DNA from: Planctomycetaceae bacterium
GTDB taxonomy: Bacteria; Planctomycetota; Planctomycetia; Pirellulales; UBA1268
DNA: 18,494 bases
Direction: 5' to 3'
Assembly: GCA_002862165.1 (NCBI GenBank)
Contig: PKCL01000419.1
Location: forward strand, 1 to 18,494
Both the position numbers and the translations under genes were made by a program. A model generated the notes under the pieces. The model ran no database searches. It was not told the DNA's origin and worked only from the letters and a program-made list of their open reading frames with translations. Of the stretch, positions 7,816 to 15,674 are shown one piece after another; position 1 is the first letter of the stretch, and every line of letters begins with the position of its first letter.

Positions 7816-9000
7816 TCAAGTGGCTCCAAGCGATTGCACTGCTGCTTGAAGTCGCTCCGATGCCAACTGAATTTCCTCTAATGTGGTCATGCGTGACAGC
7901 CCAAAGCGTATGCTTTGTCGAACCTCATCCTCTGATAAGCCAAGTGCAAGTAGCACGTGACTTGGTCTTGGTTGCTCACTTGAGCAAGCACTGCCAGCGC
8001 TTGCTGCAACCCCAATTCGTGAAAGCTCTGCTAAAAGGGTTGAGCCATCAATTCCTGGAATAAGAACGTTCAAGTTGTTAGGTAGCCGCACACCTGAATC
8101 GAGCGACGGTCCATTCAACTGAATGCCTGGAATTGCATCTACCAGAAGATTCCAAAGCTTTGTACGCAAAACCGCCATGTGCTTCGAGGATACAACAAGC
8201 TGTTCTGATGCAAGTTCAAACGCTCGTCCCATACCAACAACCCCTGGCACGTTCAGCGTCCCACTTCGTAGGCCACGCTCCTGACCACCTCCAAAAACCT
8301 GTGGGTCAATTCGTACAATCCGTTGTTGCCGTCTGACGTAAAGAGCACCAACACCCTTGGGGCCATGGCACTTATGAGCTGAAAAACTTGCTAGATCGGC
8401 ACCGAGTGCAGTTACATCGATGGAGCAGTTCCCAATCGCCTGCGCGCAGTCCACATGTAGCAAAGCTCCGTATGAATGGACAATATCAGCGATTGCTGAA
8501 ATTGGATGCACCGTACCAATCTCATTGTTAGCAAACATTACCGAAACAAGAACCGTTCCTCTTCTTACTACCTCATCAAGAAGATTAAGGTCGAGAGCAC
8601 CAGGAGTCTCAGCGTCCTTTGCTGCGACTGGCACACGACAAACAGATAAACCCTGTCGCTCTAATTGCTCTACTACATCAAGGACCGCGACATGCTCAGT
8701 TTCAGGAACGACACACTGACCAGATGGCTGGCGACTGACTGCCCCAGCTATTGCCAAGTTCACACTTTCAGTAGCTCCACTTGTAAAAATAATTTCCCGA
8801 GCCGCTGCACCAACAGCATCTGCCACACGTTGCCTTGCTGACTCAACAGCATCGCGAGCCGCAGTTCCCATGACATGTGTGCCACTACCTGCATTCCCAT
8901 AATTATCTGTGAACCAGGGAATCATTGATTCAAAAACATCCGAATCCACCCGAGTGGTCGCATGATTATCAAGATAGATGGGAGTATTGTTAGACATCAT
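7816..9000 (-). CDS. iscS: Cysteine desulfurase, NifS/IscS type
   Basis: A 394-residue pyridoxal-phosphate enzyme that takes sulfur from cysteine as an enzyme persulfide for Fe-S clusters and thio-cofactors. Landmarks are the start YLDNHATTR (9-17), FTSGATESVNLAI (72-84), His103 stacking on PLP in ETEHVAVL, the HVDCAQAIG cofactor region (182-190), the PLP lysine Lys210 in SAHKCHGPKG, GGGQERGLRSGT (237-248), and the persulfide cysteine Cys339 in ASAGSACSSEQ. The long mobile loop around Cys339 is the IscS/NifS (group I) form rather than SufS. The start is one of two adjacent ATG codons. The symbol follows group I; a nifS label would be equally fair. An inverted repeat (9018-9046) sits just upstream. 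The Fe-S carrier is the next gene. Confidence 0.93.
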   Translation of the reverse strand: MMSNNTPIYLDNHATTRVDSDVFESMIPWFTDNYGNAGSGTHVMGTAARDAVESARQRVADAVGAAAREIIFTSGATESVNLAIAGAVSRQPSGQCVVPETEHVAVLDVVEQLERQGLSVCRVPVAAKDAETPGALDLNLLDEVVRRGTVLVSVMFANNEIGTVHPISAIADIVHSYGALLHVDCAQAIGNCSIDVTALGADLASFSAHKCHGPKGVGALYVRRQQRIVRIDPQVFGGGQERGLRSGTLNVPGVVGMGRAFELASEQLVVSSKHMAVLRTKLWNLLVDAIPGIQLNGPSLDSGVRLPNNLNVLIPGIDGSTLLAELSRIGVAASAGSACSSEQPRPSHVLLALGLSEDEVRQSIRFGLSRMTTLEEIQLASERLQAAVQSLGAT

Positions 9001-9017
9001 TCAATATTTCTCATCAA

Positions 9018-9046
9018 TCACTGCACGGTGTGTTCATGTGCACTGA
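9018..9046. promoter_or_regulatory. Inverted repeat just upstream of the cysteine desulfurase
   Basis: TCACTGCAC (9018-9026) and GTGCACTGA (9038-9046) are complementary at 8 of 9 positions around an 11-nt loop. The element fills most of the 51-nt gap between the Nudix-type gene's stop and the desulfurase start, ending 18 nt before the ATG. It could be an operator, a translational hairpin, or a weak terminator of the upstream gene; it has no T-tract. Confidence 0.35.
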
Positions 9047-9051
9047 AACGA

Positions 9052-9681
9052 TTACTCGAGGCTTCCAGCTTGCACAGCATCGAGAGCGATCTGAGACCAG
9101 GTTTCAAAATTCTCTCGCTCTGCGAGTAGTTTTCCTAACGACTCAAACCCACACTCTATTAAATCCGTCTCACGAGATTTTACATCAGGTGATTCCAGTT
9201 CGAGCACATGGACGATCCCAAGATGCACACTACCAACGGCCGTCGCATCGTCATTGATAAGCCCAACACACCGACTTGTAAAATTTGTGTTCATTTCGAC
9301 CTCTTCGTTAAGCTCTCGAAGCATACCCGCCTCGTACGAAGCGTTATCTCCATATTGCCCATCTGTGCTGGCAATATGTCCACCAATGCCCACAGAACGC
9401 TTCGATCGAAGTCGTGCTTCACCCTGGCCGCCACCACGGGTATACGAAAAATATTGTGACCCACCATCAGGGGACAGCCATGCAAGCAGGCAGTACGGAA
9501 TGAGTTGCTTAAACGTCGTGTCTTCTTCTGCTTGTTCTCGAGGCATCCATAGGGTTTGATTTGGATCAAGGAGAAATGGCAGATATTTTTCGACATCTTC
9601 ACAAAACCCTTGAAATACCCCCACCTGCTCCAGCACATGGCGAGGCACTACCAAAACATCTTCCTGAGGTATCGGGGACAC
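9052..9681 (-). CDS. Nudix-fold predicted phosphoesterase (COG4112-like) with degenerate Nudix box
   Basis: 209 residues from the start chosen. The middle shows a Nudix-like core: RSVGIGGHI (95-103), then a stretch ending in the helix MLRELNEEVEM (120-130), matching the REUxEExGU half of the Nudix box except that the final Gly is Glu. The upstream GxxxxxE half is not at canonical spacing because of an insertion (STDGQYGDNA). The opening (VLVVPRHVL) and the GIGGHI block recall the predicted MutT-type phosphoesterases of COG4112, whose substrates are unknown. A TTG at 9699 would add 6 residues but has no ribosome site; GTG at 9681 is preceded by AAAGGA 9 nt upstream and is preferred. It sits between queA and the desulfurase on the same strand. 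Function uncertain. Confidence 0.7.
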   Translation of the reverse strand: MSPIPQEDVLVVPRHVLEQVGVFQGFCEDVEKYLPFLLDPNQTLWMPREQAEEDTTFKQLIPYCLLAWLSPDGGSQYFSYTRGGGQGEARLRSKRSVGIGGHIASTDGQYGDNASYEAGMLRELNEEVEMNTNFTSRCVGLINDDATAVGSVHLGIVHVLELESPDVKSRETDLIECGFESLGKLLAERENFETWSQIALDAVQAGSLE

Positions 9682-9805
9682 GAGGTGAATTCCTTTCAAT
9701 CTAGATACAGAAACTTAATTTATTCTCGTTCGTAGTTTCATCACACAACAACAGCGGAAAACATTTTGAATAACTACAAACAAAAATGAAGAACGTATTT
9801 TACCA

Positions 9806-10882
9806 TTACAAAATCAGCATTGCATCACCATAACTTAGAAACCGGTAGCCGTTTTCCATGGCTTCTTTGTACGCCCGCTGAATGAATTCATGGCCAGCGA
9901 ATTCACTTACTAGCACCATAAGGGTTGTTCTTGGCATATGAAAGTTTGTCAACATGCCATCAACCACACGAAAGGAGTACCCTGGCCGTATATATAAGCT
10001 TGTTGCACCACTATATGACTCAGCGACCCCAGAATGGGCAGCCGTCTCAAGCGAACGAACTGCCGTTGTACCTACAGCCACTACTCTTCCATGTCGCTGC
10101 TGCGTTTCGTGGACAGCCATAACCGTTCCTTCTGAAACAGTGCACCACTCTGAATGCATCTCATGATCCCCAATTTTTTCGGTACTAATTGGTCGGAACG
10201 TGTCGATCCCGACGTGTAACGTAACCTCCGCTTTTTTTATTCCCCGTTTCGCGATTTTATGCAAAAGTGACGGAGTAAAGTGTAGACCTGCCGTTGGTGC
10301 AGCAGCTGATCCCGGCTGTGTCGCAAAAACTGTTTGATATCTCTCAACGTCATCGCTCTGAGCAATTCCTTCTCGAATGTATCCCGGAAGAGGAACCCGA
10401 CCTACACGAGACAAAAATTGAACGGTAGTCTCGTCAGAACATGGATCAACAAGCCAGGTTCCTCCTGAATCGCGGGCAACAAGTTCGAGCACCGCCAAAT
10501 CTTGTCCCTGTTCACCAACTACGACAATACGCTCACCCACACGCAGTGTGCCCCGCGTCTTGGATAGCAGCCGTAGCAAGCGACGCCCGTCCGCCCCAAC
10601 GACTTCCGATAAAAAAAGGCCCTCCCAACGACCCTCTGTCTCGGCTCTTCGGCCATACAAGCGAGCTGGCACAACCCGCGAATCATTCACCACCATGAGA
10701 TCGTTTGGGGCAAGAATCTCAGGTAAATCACGAACATGCCTATGTCGGATAGTTTGCGACGCTCGATCCAAAACAAGCAATCGAGCGGCAGCACGATCTG
10801 GGAGTGGCTCTTGGGCAATACATGAATTGGGAAGCTCGTAATCATAAAAATCTGCTGTATCGAATTCGGCTGAACGTGTCAT
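9806..10882 (-). CDS. queA: S-adenosylmethionine:tRNA ribosyltransferase-isomerase QueA
   Basis: A 358-residue enzyme that transfers and isomerises the ribose of S-adenosylmethionine onto 7-aminomethyl-7-deazaguanine at position 34 of tRNAs, giving epoxyqueuosine. The family's blocks run end to end: FYDYELPNSCIAQEPL near the start, VVNDSRVVPARLYG, LPGYIREGI, FATQPGSAAAPTAGLHFT, EVTLHVGIDTFRPI, GTTAVRSLE, LTNFHMPRTTLM and YGDAMLI at the end. Length is normal. The open frame continues 24 codons further upstream to an ATG at 10954, but that would translate the tandem-repeat promoter DNA and overlap rsmH; the ATG at 10882 (MTRSAEFDTADF) gives the expected N-terminus. A 106-nt gap separates it from the Nudix-type gene downstream. 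It is divergent from rsmH, so the two RNA-modification genes may share a control region. Confidence 0.95.
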   Translation of the reverse strand: MTRSAEFDTADFYDYELPNSCIAQEPLPDRAAARLLVLDRASQTIRHRHVRDLPEILAPNDLMVVNDSRVVPARLYGRRAETEGRWEGLFLSEVVGADGRRLLRLLSKTRGTLRVGERIVVVGEQGQDLAVLELVARDSGGTWLVDPCSDETTVQFLSRVGRVPLPGYIREGIAQSDDVERYQTVFATQPGSAAAPTAGLHFTPSLLHKIAKRGIKKAEVTLHVGIDTFRPISTEKIGDHEMHSEWCTVSEGTVMAVHETQQRHGRVVAVGTTAVRSLETAAHSGVAESYSGATSLYIRPGYSFRVVDGMLTNFHMPRTTLMVLVSEFAGHEFIQRAYKEAMENGYRFLSYGDAMLIL

Positions 10883-10899
10883 GCTTATTAAGATACTCA

Positions 10900-10927
10900 A
10901 TAAACGTATCGATATAAACGTATCGAT
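10900..10927. repeat. Perfect 14-bp tandem duplication in the queA/rsmH divergent region
   Basis: ATAAACGTATCGAT occurs twice head to tail (10900-10913 and 10914-10927). It occupies the centre of the 66-nt space between the queA and rsmH start codons. Each unit ends in the palindrome ATCGAT, and the junction creates TATAAA (10913-10918), a possible -10 element for rsmH; no good -35 stands at standard spacing. Tandem spacing of 14 bp places the two sites about 1.3 helical turns apart. A repeated regulator site or a recent slippage duplication would both fit. Confidence 0.6.
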
Positions 10928-10948
10928 CGAAATGGTTACACTAGCGAT

Positions 10949-11860
10949 GTGCAAAAACCAAAACCAATCCAGCGTATACCGTCAACCAGTATCCACACTA
11001 GTGTGCTGTCGCACGAGTCACTGTCATTCCTGAACTTAAAACCAGGCATGACTGTTGTTGATGGAACACTTGGAGGAGGAGGACATACGCGACTGCTAGC
11101 TGAAATTGTAGGGCCAACAGGGCGAGTCATTGCGATAGACCGAGATCCAGAAGCGATCCAGCGAGGTGCAGACGAACTAGGCAAGCTTCCTATACGTTTC
11201 GCACAAGCAAACTTCTGTAATTTGCCAGAAGTTCTGGATGCTGTTGAAGTTGATAAAATTGATGGCATGCTTCTTGATGTTGGGATTTCGAGTGATCAAC
11301 TTGCAGACCGTGAAAGAGGTTTCTCATTTGAATCTGATGGACCGCTTGATCTTCGATTCGACCCAACCGAAGGGGAGCCAGCGTGGAGGCTCGTGAATCG
11401 CCTCCGACCAGAAACGCTAGCGGATCTCATTTATGAGTTTGGAGAGGAACGACACAGTCGTAGAATAGCTCGAAGAATTGCGCAGGCGCGTGAACGGAAT
11501 CCAATAGAATCTGCAAAAGAATTTGCAAAACTCGTAGCATCAGCTGTACCTCGAAAAACAACGCAGCAAAAAAGAATACACCCAGCGACTCGTACTTTTC
11601 AGGCGCTCAGAATAGCAGTCAATGAGGAACTTAAGTCTCTTCAAGTGGCACTTGAGCGAATCCCCCATCGTTTGAAATCTGGTGGACGTCTGGTTGTTAT
11701 CTCTTTTCATTCACTTGAGGATCGTCTTGTAAAACAAGCTTTCCGCAGTCCGCAAGTCTGGAAGTGCCTTACCAGTTCTCCGATTGAAGCAGCTTCGGAT
11801 GAGGTCGCAAGAAATCGTCGCTCTCGCTCAGCACGACTGAGGGCTGCAGAACGGATCTAA
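10949..11860 (+). CDS. rsmH: 16S rRNA (cytosine1402-N4)-methyltransferase RsmH
   Basis: A 303-residue methyltransferase (formerly MraW) that methylates N4 of C1402 in the 16S rRNA P-site with S-adenosylmethionine. Clear family blocks are HTSVLSHESL near the start, VVDGTLGGGGHT (SAM loop), DGMLLDVGISSDQLADRERGFSF, GPLDLRFDP, YEFGEERHSRRIARRI, RTFQALRIAVNEEL and VVISFHSLEDRLVK. The start is GTG at 10949, since no ATG or other start lies between it and the first conserved block (residues 16-18); the ribosome site is poor, so the mRNA may have a short leader. In most bacteria the gene opens the dcw cluster and is followed by ftsL/ftsI; here it is followed by a 254-nt gap and a LysM protein, as expected where that cluster is broken up. 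Confidence 0.96.
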   Translation: MQKPKPIQRIPSTSIHTSVLSHESLSFLNLKPGMTVVDGTLGGGGHTRLLAEIVGPTGRVIAIDRDPEAIQRGADELGKLPIRFAQANFCNLPEVLDAVEVDKIDGMLLDVGISSDQLADRERGFSFESDGPLDLRFDPTEGEPAWRLVNRLRPETLADLIYEFGEERHSRRIARRIAQARERNPIESAKEFAKLVASAVPRKTTQQKRIHPATRTFQALRIAVNEELKSLQVALERIPHRLKSGGRLVVISFHSLEDRLVKQAFRSPQVWKCLTSSPIEAASDEVARNRRSRSARLRAAERI

Positions 11861-11892
11861 ACCATCCACTGATTTCAAAATACTACGCCACC

Positions 11893-11917
11893 CTCCCATT
11901 TTGACACCAGATGGGAG
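11893..11917 (+). terminator. Possible hairpin terminator after rsmH
   Basis: CTCCCAT (11893-11899) and ATGGGAG (11911-11917) form a perfect 7-bp stem with an 11-nt loop, 32 nt after the rsmH stop. No T-run follows, so it is not a textbook rho-independent terminator. The loop includes TTGACA (11901-11906), but no matching -10 stands 16-18 nt on. Confidence 0.3.
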
Positions 11918-12114
11918 CGTACGACACAAACGGCCAGTCATGGCAAAGGTCAATTTTCGACACGAATACGTCATTTCAGTGCAATTCTTTTTCTTCTTCT
12001 GCCGCTATGGCAACAGCAAGATAGTTTCAGCAGAATCCCACCTCTTTAAATATATGAAACAAAGAGCCCCGGTACGCGTGGCCACTGAACGTAATTTATC
12101 TATGTGGATTTTGC

Positions 12115-12888
12115 ATGGGACGTGAATCAAAATTCCTTCTGTCATTGCTAGGCCTATTAGCAGGTATTTTTGTTACTGCACTTGCTCTACGTCTACTAAT
12201 ACCACGTCCTCCCGAAGGTGCTGGCCCCGATATCCACACCGTCACCTTCAATCCTTTTGCAGAAACCGTAACACCGCCTGACCTAACGCCTAGTCCAGAA
12301 GAAAAATTTTCATGGACTACTAAAAATTCAAGTGACACAGCACAGTCGAAACAACGATTTCCAAGCATCGAAGCAAGCTTTGAACCTTCGTTAAATCAAG
12401 CAAGAACGCGTGAACCTCTTCTTGCACAAATACAAGGTGAAAACATTCCACCACTCGAAACAGTGAATGAGATTCACCACGATGATACTAAAGAACCAGG
12501 TACTTACCGAGCCTTGGACAGTACGCCAATAATCGCGCCTTGGCAGTCACAAGAAGTGACCCAATTTGTGACTCCAAAAAAAACTTCAGAAGACGACTTT
12601 TCACAGCTACCTCCACAGCCCCCACCTCCCGTCAATTCACTACCTCAAACAATTACCACGAAACCACTACAGCAGCTTACGCCTGGAATGCATTATGACG
12701 TCCAAGAGGGCGATTCGTGGTGGGAACTTGCAGAAAAAGCATACGGAGATGGCCGTTATTACCGCAGTCTCTTCGCATGGAACAAGACTCTTCAGCCACG
12801 GGTTTCACTATCACCAGGCACAAATCTCGAAATCCCCGAAACAAATCAGCTACGACTTGCATGGCCACAACTGATTCCTACCAAATAA
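12115..12888 (+). CDS. Membrane-anchored proline-rich protein with C-terminal LysM domain
   Basis: 257 residues. A single hydrophobic segment at about 7-29 (FLLSLLGLLAGIFVTALALRL) follows a short basic start, giving an N-in/C-out anchor. Residues 30-190 are a low-complexity Pro/Thr/Ser/Gln-rich linker (PPQPPPP at 166-172). Residues 192-241 form a LysM-like domain: HYDVQEGDSWWELAEKAYGD, then YYRSLFAWNK, then LSPGTNLEIP, following the usual pattern in which a hydrophobic start, a helix pair and a GxxLxIP end enclose a glycan-binding groove. LysM binds GlcNAc-containing polymers such as peptidoglycan, so a periplasmic envelope role is likely. No catalytic domain is seen. The start is ATG; in-frame codons upstream give no alternative and the ribosome site is weak. 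Its position right after rsmH is where ftsL usually stands, but it has no FtsL-like coiled coil. Confidence 0.8.
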   Translation: MGRESKFLLSLLGLLAGIFVTALALRLLIPRPPEGAGPDIHTVTFNPFAETVTPPDLTPSPEEKFSWTTKNSSDTAQSKQRFPSIEASFEPSLNQARTREPLLAQIQGENIPPLETVNEIHHDDTKEPGTYRALDSTPIIAPWQSQEVTQFVTPKKTSEDDFSQLPPQPPPPVNSLPQTITTKPLQQLTPGMHYDVQEGDSWWELAEKAYGDGRYYRSLFAWNKTLQPRVSLSPGTNLEIPETNQLRLAWPQLIPTK

Positions 12889-13000
12889 TCATGAAACCTG
12901 AAATCGCTCTGGCCCCACTTACTTCACACCGTTACCGTCCGACCTCTCGTCATCGTTACGCAATCAGTTGAGATAGTTTTCTAAGTGAAGTGGTGAATAC

Positions 13001-13945
13001 ATGCAGTTTGGAAAGTTCAAAAAAAGAATTCTTCTATTAGGTGCGGTTGCGGCCATCTGCCTCCCGATGAATCGTCTGCTTGCAGCAGGCTACAGAACAG
13101 CAAACTTTGTTGTAGAAGCTCCTGACCCACAGTTAGCGCAGAAGATTGGAGACGCTGCTGAACAATACCGCCACGATCTTGCCATCGAATGGCTCGGAGA
13201 ACCACTTCCCCGTTGGAGTCAACCTTGTCCGGTCACAGCGGAAGTAGCACCAAACCTTGGGGCTGGTGGAGCCACGAGTTTCGTATTTGATCGGGGTGAA
13301 GTGTTCAACTGGACGATGACCATTCAGGGTAGCGAAGAGCGTATTCTAGACTCCGTGCTCCCCCATGAAGTCACTCATACAATCTTTGCAAGCCACTTTC
13401 GTCAACCGCTTCCAAGGTGGGCCGATGAGGGAGCTTGCACAACAGTAGAACATCCCGTGGAGCGTGCTCGCCAGCACCGCTTACTCATAGAATTCTTACG
13501 AACAGGGCGAGGGATTTCATTTCCTGACATGTTCGCTATGAAAGAGTATCCAGCAGACGTACTCCCTCTATACTCGCAAGGCTACTCACTCGCTCGCTAC
13601 CTTATCGAACGAGGAGGCAGACAGCGTTATATTGATTTCGTTGGCAATGGCCTAGCAACTAGTGATTGGCCTCAATCATTGAGTCAACACTACGGAATTA
13701 ACGACATCAGCAACCTTCAGACCATCTGGCTGGAGTGGGTGAAGCGTGGCTGCCCTGCTCCACCAGCATCTGTCGCTGCCGCAATTCCAGGAATACAAGA
13801 CATTACACGTACTGCTCGCGGGCAAAGCCCGGACACACCAACCATGTACGCACCCACTCCAAGCAGAATCTCTGCAACCGCAGCCCGGCAGTCAATTTAT
13901 GTCCAGCGTGCACAACGCACTCAGCGTGCAACTAAACAAAACTAG
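13001..13945 (+). CDS. Secreted gluzincin-type metallopeptidase (peptidase MA-like)
   Basis: A 314-residue exported protein. A signal peptide (basic KFKKR, hydrophobic ILLLGAVAAICL, cleavage near LLA-AG at about 28-29) is followed by the zinc-peptidase motif HEVTH at 122-126 (ligands His122 and His126, catalytic Glu123). The third ligand is expected at Glu143 in PRWADEGAC, 17 residues after the second His, the gluzincin pattern seen in peptidase MA-like domains. The C-terminal 60 residues are Ala/Thr/Gln/Arg-rich and probably disordered. The substrate is unknown. It follows the LysM protein by 112 nt on the same strand, and both act outside the inner membrane, so they may serve the same envelope process. 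The stop overlaps the stop of cdsA on the other strand by 4 nt. A GGTG lies 5 nt before the ATG. Confidence 0.82.
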   Translation: MQFGKFKKRILLLGAVAAICLPMNRLLAAGYRTANFVVEAPDPQLAQKIGDAAEQYRHDLAIEWLGEPLPRWSQPCPVTAEVAPNLGAGGATSFVFDRGEVFNWTMTIQGSEERILDSVLPHEVTHTIFASHFRQPLPRWADEGACTTVEHPVERARQHRLLIEFLRTGRGISFPDMFAMKEYPADVLPLYSQGYSLARYLIERGGRQRYIDFVGNGLATSDWPQSLSQHYGINDISNLQTIWLEWVKRGCPAPPASVAAAIPGIQDITRTARGQSPDTPTMYAPTPSRISATAARQSIYVQRAQRTQRATKQN

Positions 13946-14913
13946 CTACCAATCACTAGCACTGTCATATGGTAGAAAACCGGTGCTGCAAAGCAGATCG
14001 AATCGATACGATCAAGCACACCACCGTGGCCAACAACAAGCGTTCCGTAATCTTTAACGCCGCGGTCACGTTTGATAGCTGACATTGTCATACCTCCAGC
14101 GAATCCCATAACAGCGACAACCAGTCCAACGATTGCCGCTTGCCAAGGCTGGAATGGCGGTGCTGCCCACCATAGTACCGCTGCAAGAAGCGCTGTGCTT
14201 GTCGCACTACCCAGCAAGCCTTCCCATGTTCTATTAGAGCTCACCGCAGCAGCAACTAATCGTTGCCCCAACATTCTGCTCCATACGTACTGCATGCAAT
14301 CTGCAAACTGAACAAGTAAAATCAAAAAGAAAAGTAACCTGAAATTTGCATCACGACTACTCAACTGGCTAATACCCTCAGGCCCTCTGTCGACATGGAG
14401 TTCAAGCAGTGCTGGCGCGAATGACAAACAGTAAACACATACCACGAGGCCTGCTTGAATCTTTGCCGTTCGCTCCAAAAATCGCTTGTAGTCGCCAGCC
14501 ACTGCCGCCCTTGCCAAAACAAAAAGTGTCGCGTAGACGGGTAGAAATACACTGTAAATATCGTATCGATTCAGCCCAACAAGCACATAATGCAGTGGGG
14601 TAAAGAGAAAAAACACCCAGAACAATGCACGGTGATCACCCTTGCGAGTCGGCGTCAGCGTAATGAATTCACGCAGCGCCCAAAAAGAAACGAATCCAAA
14701 CAGTGTGACTGTTGCAGTTGACCCGAGCCAAAAAGCAGCGGCTAGGACTGTACACAAGACCCACCAACCACGAATTCTCATATTGAATGTTCTGACTGCA
14801 GCCGCATCAATACCCCGGTCAGGATGCCGCTTTAAAAATTGGCCTACTCCTGTGACTATTGAAAGCAAAAGTAGAACACCTGCAACTAAAGCAATAGTAC
14901 GAATGTCATTCAC
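13942..14913 (-). CDS. cdsA: Phosphatidate cytidylyltransferase CdsA
   Basis: A 323-residue integral membrane enzyme that converts phosphatidate plus CTP to CDP-diacylglycerol, the branch point of phospholipid synthesis. It has about seven to eight hydrophobic segments. The family signature lies at residues 278-304: SAIKRDRGVKDYG, then HGGVLDRID, containing the metal- and CTP-binding Lys-Asp and Asp residues; the usual Pro before GHGG is Val here. QFADCMQYVW (202-211) and SNRTWEGLLG (226-235) match the other conserved CdsA regions. The start is GTG with GAAGGTG 8 nt upstream; 48 nt separate it from the plsC-type gene, so the two are probably one operon carrying consecutive steps. Its stop codon overlaps that of the convergent peptidase gene. 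Confidence 0.93.
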   Translation of the reverse strand: MNDIRTIALVAGVLLLLSIVTGVGQFLKRHPDRGIDAAAVRTFNMRIRGWWVLCTVLAAAFWLGSTATVTLFGFVSFWALREFITLTPTRKGDHRALFWVFFLFTPLHYVLVGLNRYDIYSVFLPVYATLFVLARAAVAGDYKRFLERTAKIQAGLVVCVYCLSFAPALLELHVDRGPEGISQLSSRDANFRLLFFLILLVQFADCMQYVWSRMLGQRLVAAAVSSNRTWEGLLGSATSTALLAAVLWWAAPPFQPWQAAIVGLVVAVMGFAGGMTMSAIKRDRGVKDYGTLVVGHGGVLDRIDSICFAAPVFYHMTVLVIGS

Positions 14914-14961
14914 TTAGAGTACACCTTCTCGAATCTTGATTATCACCATTGATACTAATAT

Positions 14962-15630
14962 CTATTCCTTGAGAGATAACACTGCCCTACGTGCTCTTGC
15001 CAAAAAGTCTAACTTAGATTCATCTCTCTCCAACCAGAGTGGAGGCCCAAAGGTGATGCAAGAAAGTAAAGGAACGGGCAAAAATTCTCCCCGTGGTAGC
15101 ACTCTATTTAAGTTGTCGATGTGAACGGGTATGAGTTCAATTTCAGGACGTTTTTTTGCGAGATAGTAGAGCCCACTTTTAAACTCGCCAACTTCTCCAC
15201 TGGTACTCCGGCTCCCCTCGGGAAAAACTATAAGCGATCGTGTATCTCCAGCCTGACGCAACATAAGATCAACAGGACTCTGATGAACTTTGATATCCGT
15301 TCGATCAATAAGAATTGCATTGAACACCTCTTCGGCCAACCACCTCCGGAGAGCACCGCGAGACCAATAATCCTTAGCTGCAACAGGGCGAGTAATTTCA
15401 CGAATTAATCGCGGCAGCGACGCCCAGATCAAGAGTGCGTCAAGATGACTTGTATGATTCGCAAAATAAACCCGCTGACACGTATCCGGCTGACTAGCAA
15501 TCCAACGAATACTGGCACCTGCCAGCAGCCTCGCCATACCAGCCAACCCAAGGCCGGTAATTTTACACAGTGGTGACCGGCTGACGGATTGGTCGAGCGG
15601 TGGTGTGGGCATGTCAGCTGGTGCAAGCAT
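14962..15630 (-). CDS. plsC: 1-acyl-sn-glycerol-3-phosphate acyltransferase (PlsC family)
   Basis: A 222-residue acyltransferase expected to acylate lysophosphatidate at sn-2 to give phosphatidate at the cytoplasmic membrane. Motif I is NHTSHLD (His59 and Asp64, the HX4D charge relay), motif III is FPEGSRS (136-142), which binds the glycerol phosphate, and IPVHI (167-171) corresponds to motif IV. The region 22-47 is mildly hydrophobic and may associate with the membrane. The ATG at 15630 is used; a second ATG 6 codons in (15612) is possible, and neither has a good ribosome site. The gene lies between the MBL hydrolase and cdsA, which uses its product. Some PlsC-family members act on other lysolipids, so the exact acceptor is inferred. 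Confidence 0.88.
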   Translation of the reverse strand: MLAPADMPTPPLDQSVSRSPLCKITGLGLAGMARLLAGASIRWIASQPDTCQRVYFANHTSHLDALLIWASLPRLIREITRPVAAKDYWSRGALRRWLAEEVFNAILIDRTDIKVHQSPVDLMLRQAGDTRSLIVFPEGSRSTSGEVGEFKSGLYYLAKKRPEIELIPVHIDNLNRVLPRGEFLPVPLLSCITFGPPLWLERDESKLDFLARARRAVLSLKE

Positions 15631-15674
15631 AAGAAGAGGTGGTTGGTGTCAGGACAAGGATTGTGCAGAGGAAT

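Noticed and set aside
10883..10954. 24-codon N-terminal extension of QueA from an ATG at 10954
   Set aside because: It would translate the tandem-repeat promoter DNA, overlap the rsmH start and precede the normal QueA N-terminus.
11901..12125. 74-codon plus-strand frame between rsmH and the LysM gene, in the ftsL position
   Set aside because: TTG start without a ribosome site, a low-complexity Phe run, no FtsL-like membrane/coiled-coil layout, and 11-nt overlap into the LysM gene.
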